Source of the DNA: Austropuccinia psidii
Taxonomy: Eukaryota; Basidiomycota; Pucciniomycetes; Pucciniales; Sphaerophragmiaceae
Assembly: GCA_023105745.1 (NCBI GenBank)
Contig: JALGQZ010000011.1
Location: 28,084,612 to 28,148,611 of the forward strand
Direction: 5' to 3'
DNA length: 64,000 nt
Shown here: positions 59,360 to 64,000 of the stretch, piece after piece
Position numbering within the stretch: position 1 is the stretch's first letter
Layout of the letters: each line of letters opens with the position of its first letter
The notes under the pieces: generated by a model
What the model saw: only the letters and a program-made list of their open reading frames with translations
Database searches by the model: none
What the model was told of the DNA's origin: nothing
Position numbers and translations under genes: made by a program

Positions 59360-62300
59360 CTGATATTTTTTATAGTATTCTCCTTGATTCTGGTGCTACA
59401 AACTCCTTTATTGCAAAGAATTTTGTTCTTAAGTAGCCATTGACCATGTCAGAGCTCCCTGAAAAGATTCCTCTTCTCATTCTGGACTCCAGTAAATCCA
59501 CTTCCCTGTTCATCACCCATTATACCAAGTGGGTTTTTGATTTACCTTCCTTCCCAAGATTTGAATGGGATTTCTTTATCATAGATTCACCCAAGGGAGA
59601 AGACCTAATATTGGGCTATGATTTTCTTTACCATTTTAATCCCATTATTGATTGGAAAAATGGATTGATCACCTATGATTCTAGTCATAAGGACTCTAGT
59701 GGTATTATTTCTTCTACTAGTAATGACTTTTCCACTGCTGTCAACAGTGTTTCTCTGGTTGGTGAACTTAAGACACCTTCCCTTCCTCCTTCTGTCCATA
59801 ACCCCTCCATAGTCATTACTTCCATTAAGAGATGAAGTATTCAAAGAGATAAAAGATGTTGGAGAAGATGTTCCTATATCTTCACTTCATCTCTTTCAAG
59901 GGGATATGGACCTTCCTCCTTTATCTTTTCAGGCCTCCCTGGAGGAGCAGTGGGATGAGGAGGAAGAGCCAGAAGAGATTGAAACTGTGCTGAAGTTAGT
60001 CCCTCCTGTTTATCACAAATATTTGGATGTATTCTCCAAAGTGAAAGCATAGAAACTTCCTTCACACTGTGCCTGTGATCATCATATTGAACTGGAGGGT
60101 CTTCTACCTCCAGTTGGTGTTATCTACTCTTTATCACAGAATGAGTCAGAAACACTGTGGGCCTACATTTCAGAGAATGTAGAGAAAGGCTTTATCAGAC
60201 CAAGCTCCTCCTCAACAGGAGCACCTGTCATTTTTGTCAAGAAAAAGGATGGTGGTCTTCATTTGTGTGTTGACTACCGCAAACTTAATGCTGTCACTAG
60301 GAAGAAAAGGTATCCTGTTCCTCCAATGAATCAGCTTCATACCATATTCAACAGTGCTACTATCTTCTCGAAGATAGATCTGGGTGGTGCTTATAATATC
60401 CTGAGAATTAAAGAGGGGGATGAGCACTTAACTGCCTTTAGAACCAAATATGGTAGTTATGCGTATTTGGTTATGCCATTTGGCTTAACCAACGCTCCAG
60501 CTTCATTCCGAAATCTTTTGAATAATATCTTTGCAGATTATTTGGATGTTTTTGTTGTAGTGTACTTAGATGATATTATGGTCTTCTCTAGCTCTTTGGA
60601 TGAACATGTTGAACATGTGGCCTCTGTTCTCCAAAGACTGAGAGACAATAATTTGTTTGCTAAAGCCTCAAAGTGTGTATTCCATGCCTCAAGTGTGGAA
60701 TACTTGGGCTATGTTGTTTCAAGTGATGGCCTCAAGATGAATTCTTCAAAGGTTCAAAAAATCCTCAATTGGCCTCAGCCCAAGAACATCAAGGCCCTCC
60801 AATCTTTTCTTGGCTTCGCCAACTTTTATTGTCGTTTCATTAAAAATTATTCCAAAAAAATCTCTGCTCTCACTTCCCTCCTTAAAAAATATTCTCCCTT
60901 TATCTTCAATGAGAAAGCTCTTAGTCAGTTTCAAATACTCAAAGAAGCTTTCACCACTGCTCCTATTCTATCTCATTTTAATCCTTCTCTACCAACTATT
61001 GTAGAGACTGATGCTTCTGATTATGCCTTGGGTGCTGTACTGAGTCAGGTGAATGACTCAGGAAAGCATCCCATTGCATTTGATAGTCACAAGATCTGAC
61101 CAGCTGAACTCAACTATGAAATTCATGACAAGGAACTCCTTGGCATAGTTTGGGCTCTCAACCGCTGGAGAGCTTTTCTCCTTTCGCTTTCTGATTCCTT
61201 TGAGGTCTTGACAGACCATTTTTCCCTTCAGTATTTTATGTTCTCAAAAGTCCTTATTCGTTGTCAAGCCCGTTGGGCAGAATTTCTATCTGAATTACAT
61301 TTTATCATCACTTACCGCCCAGGCAGGCTGGCCACTTTACCAGATGCCTTGTCACGTTGGGATGACATGTACCCAGAGAGGGGGGTGGATTTCATTAGCA
61401 AGAATCCTCAAAATGTTCATCAAGTTCTCAAGCAAAATGAAAATGAAGAGTCAATATTCTTTTCAATAAAAGTTGATATGTTTTCAGATGTGGTTGATCA
61501 AATTCAAAGACAAGTATGGCAAGACAAATATTATAAGGAAATCCTCAAGAAATTAGCAAGAGGAGAATCAGTCCCAGACTATTCTCTTGAACCTCAAGCA
61601 AGATTGTTATTGTTCAAAGATAGGGTAGTCATTCCAAGCAATCATGAAATTCAATTGGACATTCTTCAAAAGCGTCATGACTCACTGTTGGCTGGCCATC
61701 CTGGCCAGGAGAAGACCCTCAAGCTCATCAAGAGGGATTTTTATTGGGCTGGCATGAATGAAATCATCAAGGACTATGTGTCCTCATGTCAGCAATGTTC
61801 AAGAAACAAGAACATCCATCATAAGAAGTTTGGGCTACTCAAGCCTGTTCCAATTACATCTGGTCCTTGGAATTCTTTATCAATGGACTTTATCACTCAA
61901 TTGCCCTTGTCAAGCAACTTTGATTAAATCTTAGTAGTTGTAGACAGATTTTCAAAAATGGCAATATTTATTCCGACTTATTCAACAATCACTGCTTTGG
62001 ACTTAGCTCAAATCTCTATTAGTCATGTCTTTTCAAAACATGGTCTTCCAATCAGTATTGTTAGTGATAGAGGTTCATTATTTGTTTCATCATTTTGGAC
62101 TCAATTGTGTCAGCAGCTCAAGATATCAAGAGATCTTTCAACTGCCTTTCACCCTGAAACAGATGGACAGACAGAGAGGGTAAATCAGATTCTAGAACAG
62201 TATCTTCGGATGTATGTCAGTTACCATCAAGATGACTGGAACACCTGGCTCCCTCTGGCTGAATTTGCCTATAATAATGCAGAACATTCATCAACAAAAC

Positions 62301-62950
62301 AGTCTCCATTTTTCACTATTTATGGAAGAAATCCCAGCTTTGATTCAATTCACATTTCTCAAGATACACCTGCTGGAAAGTTATCATCAAAACTCCAATC
62401 AGTACAGCAAGTTGTCAAAGAAGAATTAGAGTCAGCAATAAAGCGTTTTAAGAAGTATGCAGATAGAAATAGAGCAATTCCACCTGATTTCCAACCTGGG
62501 GACAAAGTATGGCTAGCTTCCAAGAACATCAAGACAACAAGACCCACCAAGAAGCTTTCAGAAAGATGGCTGGGACCCTTTGAGGTTCTCAAGAACATTG
62601 GCAGCCATGCATATCACCTCAAGTTGCCTCAACAATGGAAGTCAGTTCACCCTGTTTTCCATGTGTCCTTGTTAGAACCAGTGAAGCAATCAACTATCCC
62701 AAATTGAAACCAATTGCCACCACCTCCAGTAATAGTGGAAGAGCAAGAAGAATGGGAAGTGGCTCAGGTTCTGGACTCAAAACTCAAGAGAGGTTCATTA
62801 TGGTATTTAGTGGAGTGGAAAAGATTCAATGAAGACCCAGAAAGAACAACTTGGGAACCAGCTTCCAACCTTACGAACTCCCCAGACCTTGTCAAGGATT
62901 TTAACACTTTGTATCCAGACAAGCCTGGCCCAAATGCCTCAAGAGTTTGA
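59360..62950 (+). pseudogene. Pol of family C element (protease to chromodomain), broken
   Basis: The protease motif DSGA lies at 59386-59397 (TAG at 59434). A 1-base shift occurs near 59830, after which one frame runs to the TGA at 62948-62950. RT has YLDD at 60563-60574, RNase H has ETDASDYALG at about 61004-61033, and the integrase has H...H/C..C (61677-61800), D at 61886, D at 62066 and E at 62174 (35 residues between the last two). The C-terminal chromodomain is at about 62754-62940 (WYLVEWKRF, TTWEP). Further stops: TAG 60050, TGA 61097, TAA 61925, TGA 62705. All catalytic residues remain, so decay is recent relative to the family. Confidence 0.85.
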
Positions 62951-62952
62951 CT

Positions 62953-63390
62953 TATGGTGCTTGGTGGGGATTGGAGCTTATGAAAGTAAGTTCCTCTCCT
63001 GGCATGCACCTTTAAGGGGGTATTCTACCCAAATATGTTGTAAGCATCACCTTGGCCACTTTGTGAGCACTTGTCAATTTCTTTGGACAGGTTTAGAAGG
63101 CCTTGCAACATCAATACCCCAATTTTGGACCTTTCATCAAGATATGGCCCAATCTTTTCTCTTATTTTCTTTTCTTCTTTAATCATTCCATAAATTATCC
63201 TTCAAGACATTCATTACCACAATTCATGTTATGGAATAATTTCCTTTTCATTTATGGTGCTTGGTGGGGAGTGGAAGCTATGAAAGTAAGTTCCACCTCC
63301 TGGTATGCATCCCTGAGGGGTCTACTTCTTGTAAAACATTACCTTGGCCACGCTGTGAGCATCAAATGCTTGATTTTATCTTTCAGAACA
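62953..63390 (+). repeat. Duplicated segment with GTAAGT and CAG motifs (family C, after pol)
   Basis: Copies at about 62953-63090 and 63253-63386 share ATGGTGCTTGGTGGGGA, TATGAAAGTAAGTTCC, CTCCTGG-ATGCA and CCTTGGCCAC. Donors GTAAGT sit at 62986 and 63286, exactly 300 bases apart; CTTTGGACAG ends at 63090 and TTTATCTTTCAG at 63386, so each copy looks like a 101-105-nt intron. Confidence 0.6.
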
Positions 63391-64000
63391 TTTTGGCCAA
63401 AATCAAGAAACTCACCACAAGAAGGACAACCCTCAGGCATTTCTCATTTCTTTCTTTACTCTCTTTTTCTCTCAATTCTTTTCATTTTCATTTTTTATTC
63501 CATTTTCTTTTACTTGTATGTTTTATGTTTTATTTTTTATTTCTTGTTTCAAAAGCAGTAGTCATCACTCCCATATCATGTTTGGGGAGTCAATTCATTC
63601 AATAATCAAAGAGCAAAACACTAGTAATGGTAAAGACAAGCTACAGATAACCCTCATCAAAACTTCTTCAAGTCAGCCTTAAACTCATTCCTTAAGATCA
63701 AAATTGAAAGCCAAAACCCAATCAGCAAGGCATTTATGGAAATTGACCAGTCAAGGAGGAGATAAGAAGAAAGACATTCAGAAAGAAATCAAGATCAAAA
63801 AGGAAAAAAACTGCTTCAAATGGCCCGATTGGCCAATTTCATGAATTTATGCACTTTGGCACAAATGGCCATATCAAACCTCAAAACTTCAAAATAGCTC
63901 ATTTTTATCATTTTTCATCAAAATATGCTTAATTCTTCATATTGGCAAATTTTCCCACTTTTGTGCACTTTTGTGCAAAAGGCCTGTTTATCTTGTCAAA
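63391..64000. other. Post-pol tail of family C element
   Basis: T/C-rich stretch (63440-63550) like that at 51130-51290 of the other copy, then AT-rich sequence. The antisense zinc-cluster ORF present in the other copy is not recognisable before the window ends. Confidence 0.4.

Larger units (their letters stand above)
56446..64000 (+). mobile_element. Family C Ty3/Gypsy chromovirus, 5' LTR to beyond pol
   Basis: 5' LTR 56446-57137, leader 57138-57883, gag 57884-59245, protease to chromodomain 59360-62950, then duplicated post-pol segment and tail to the window end. The insertion disrupts a family B LTR, whose missing end should reappear to the right of the window. Coding parts carry at least eight lesions, so this copy is dead. 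Confidence 0.85.

Noticed and set aside
1..64000. tRNA, rRNA, CRISPR or bacterial-type operon features
   Set aside because: None recognised; introns, LTR elements and MULE structure show a fungal nuclear genome.

Overview
The window looks like a transposon-packed stretch of a rust fungus (Basidiomycota, Pucciniales) nuclear genome. It is AT-rich. The recognisable genes are broken up by 50-90 nt GT-AG introns, and almost every coding stretch belongs to a mobile element. From memory, and unchecked by any search, the Ty3/Gypsy polyproteins resemble those abundant in the myrtle rust Austropuccinia psidii. I saw no rRNA, tRNA, CRISPR array or clear single-copy host gene.

Layout, left to right. 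Positions 1-2406 hold the 5' end of a minus-strand LTR retrotransposon (family A, ~1.44 kb LTRs TGTCAG...CTGACA). Positions 2.4-7.1 kb hold an unidentified ORF and a decayed multi-exon gene (4.1-5.9 kb). A family B solo LTR (7190-9374, TSD AAAAA) interrupts a short tandem repeat. Positions 9646-13981 are an apparently intact Mutator-like DNA transposon (TSD AAAATATA). Its four-exon gene joins a MULE transposase, an AT-hook, a CCHC knuckle and an OTU-type cysteine protease. Positions 14.0-15.7 kb hold another decayed multi-exon gene, followed by a minisatellite. From 18.4 to 35.6 kb lies a nest: an old minus-strand Gypsy element carries a family A solo LTR that itself carries a family B LTR, and its gag is split by a young full-length chromovirus (24528-34210, TSD ATTTT, LTRs ~1% different). 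A family A solo LTR follows (35621-37056, TSD CTTAT). Positions 39563-46947 are a family B element with perfect TSD (CTCAG) that keeps gag but has lost nearly all of pol. Positions 48212-54385 are the 3' part of a minus-strand family C Gypsy element that carries an extra antisense ORF with a Zn2Cys6-like cysteine pattern. It is cut by a family B LTR, which is in turn cut by a plus-strand family C element (56446-end) riddled with in-frame stops.

Most notable points. (1) The two A/B-type elements share a 5' gag layout in which a short intron (68 nt in one, 52 nt in the other) decides which of two overlapping reading frames is translated. The unspliced frame leads into gag-pol; the spliced frame makes a separate protein of matching layout in both elements. 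(2) The antisense zinc-cluster ORF. (3) The OTU-protease MULE. (4) Families A and B share one 16-nt primer-binding site despite different LTRs. Elements are nested so that the relative age of most insertions can be read directly.
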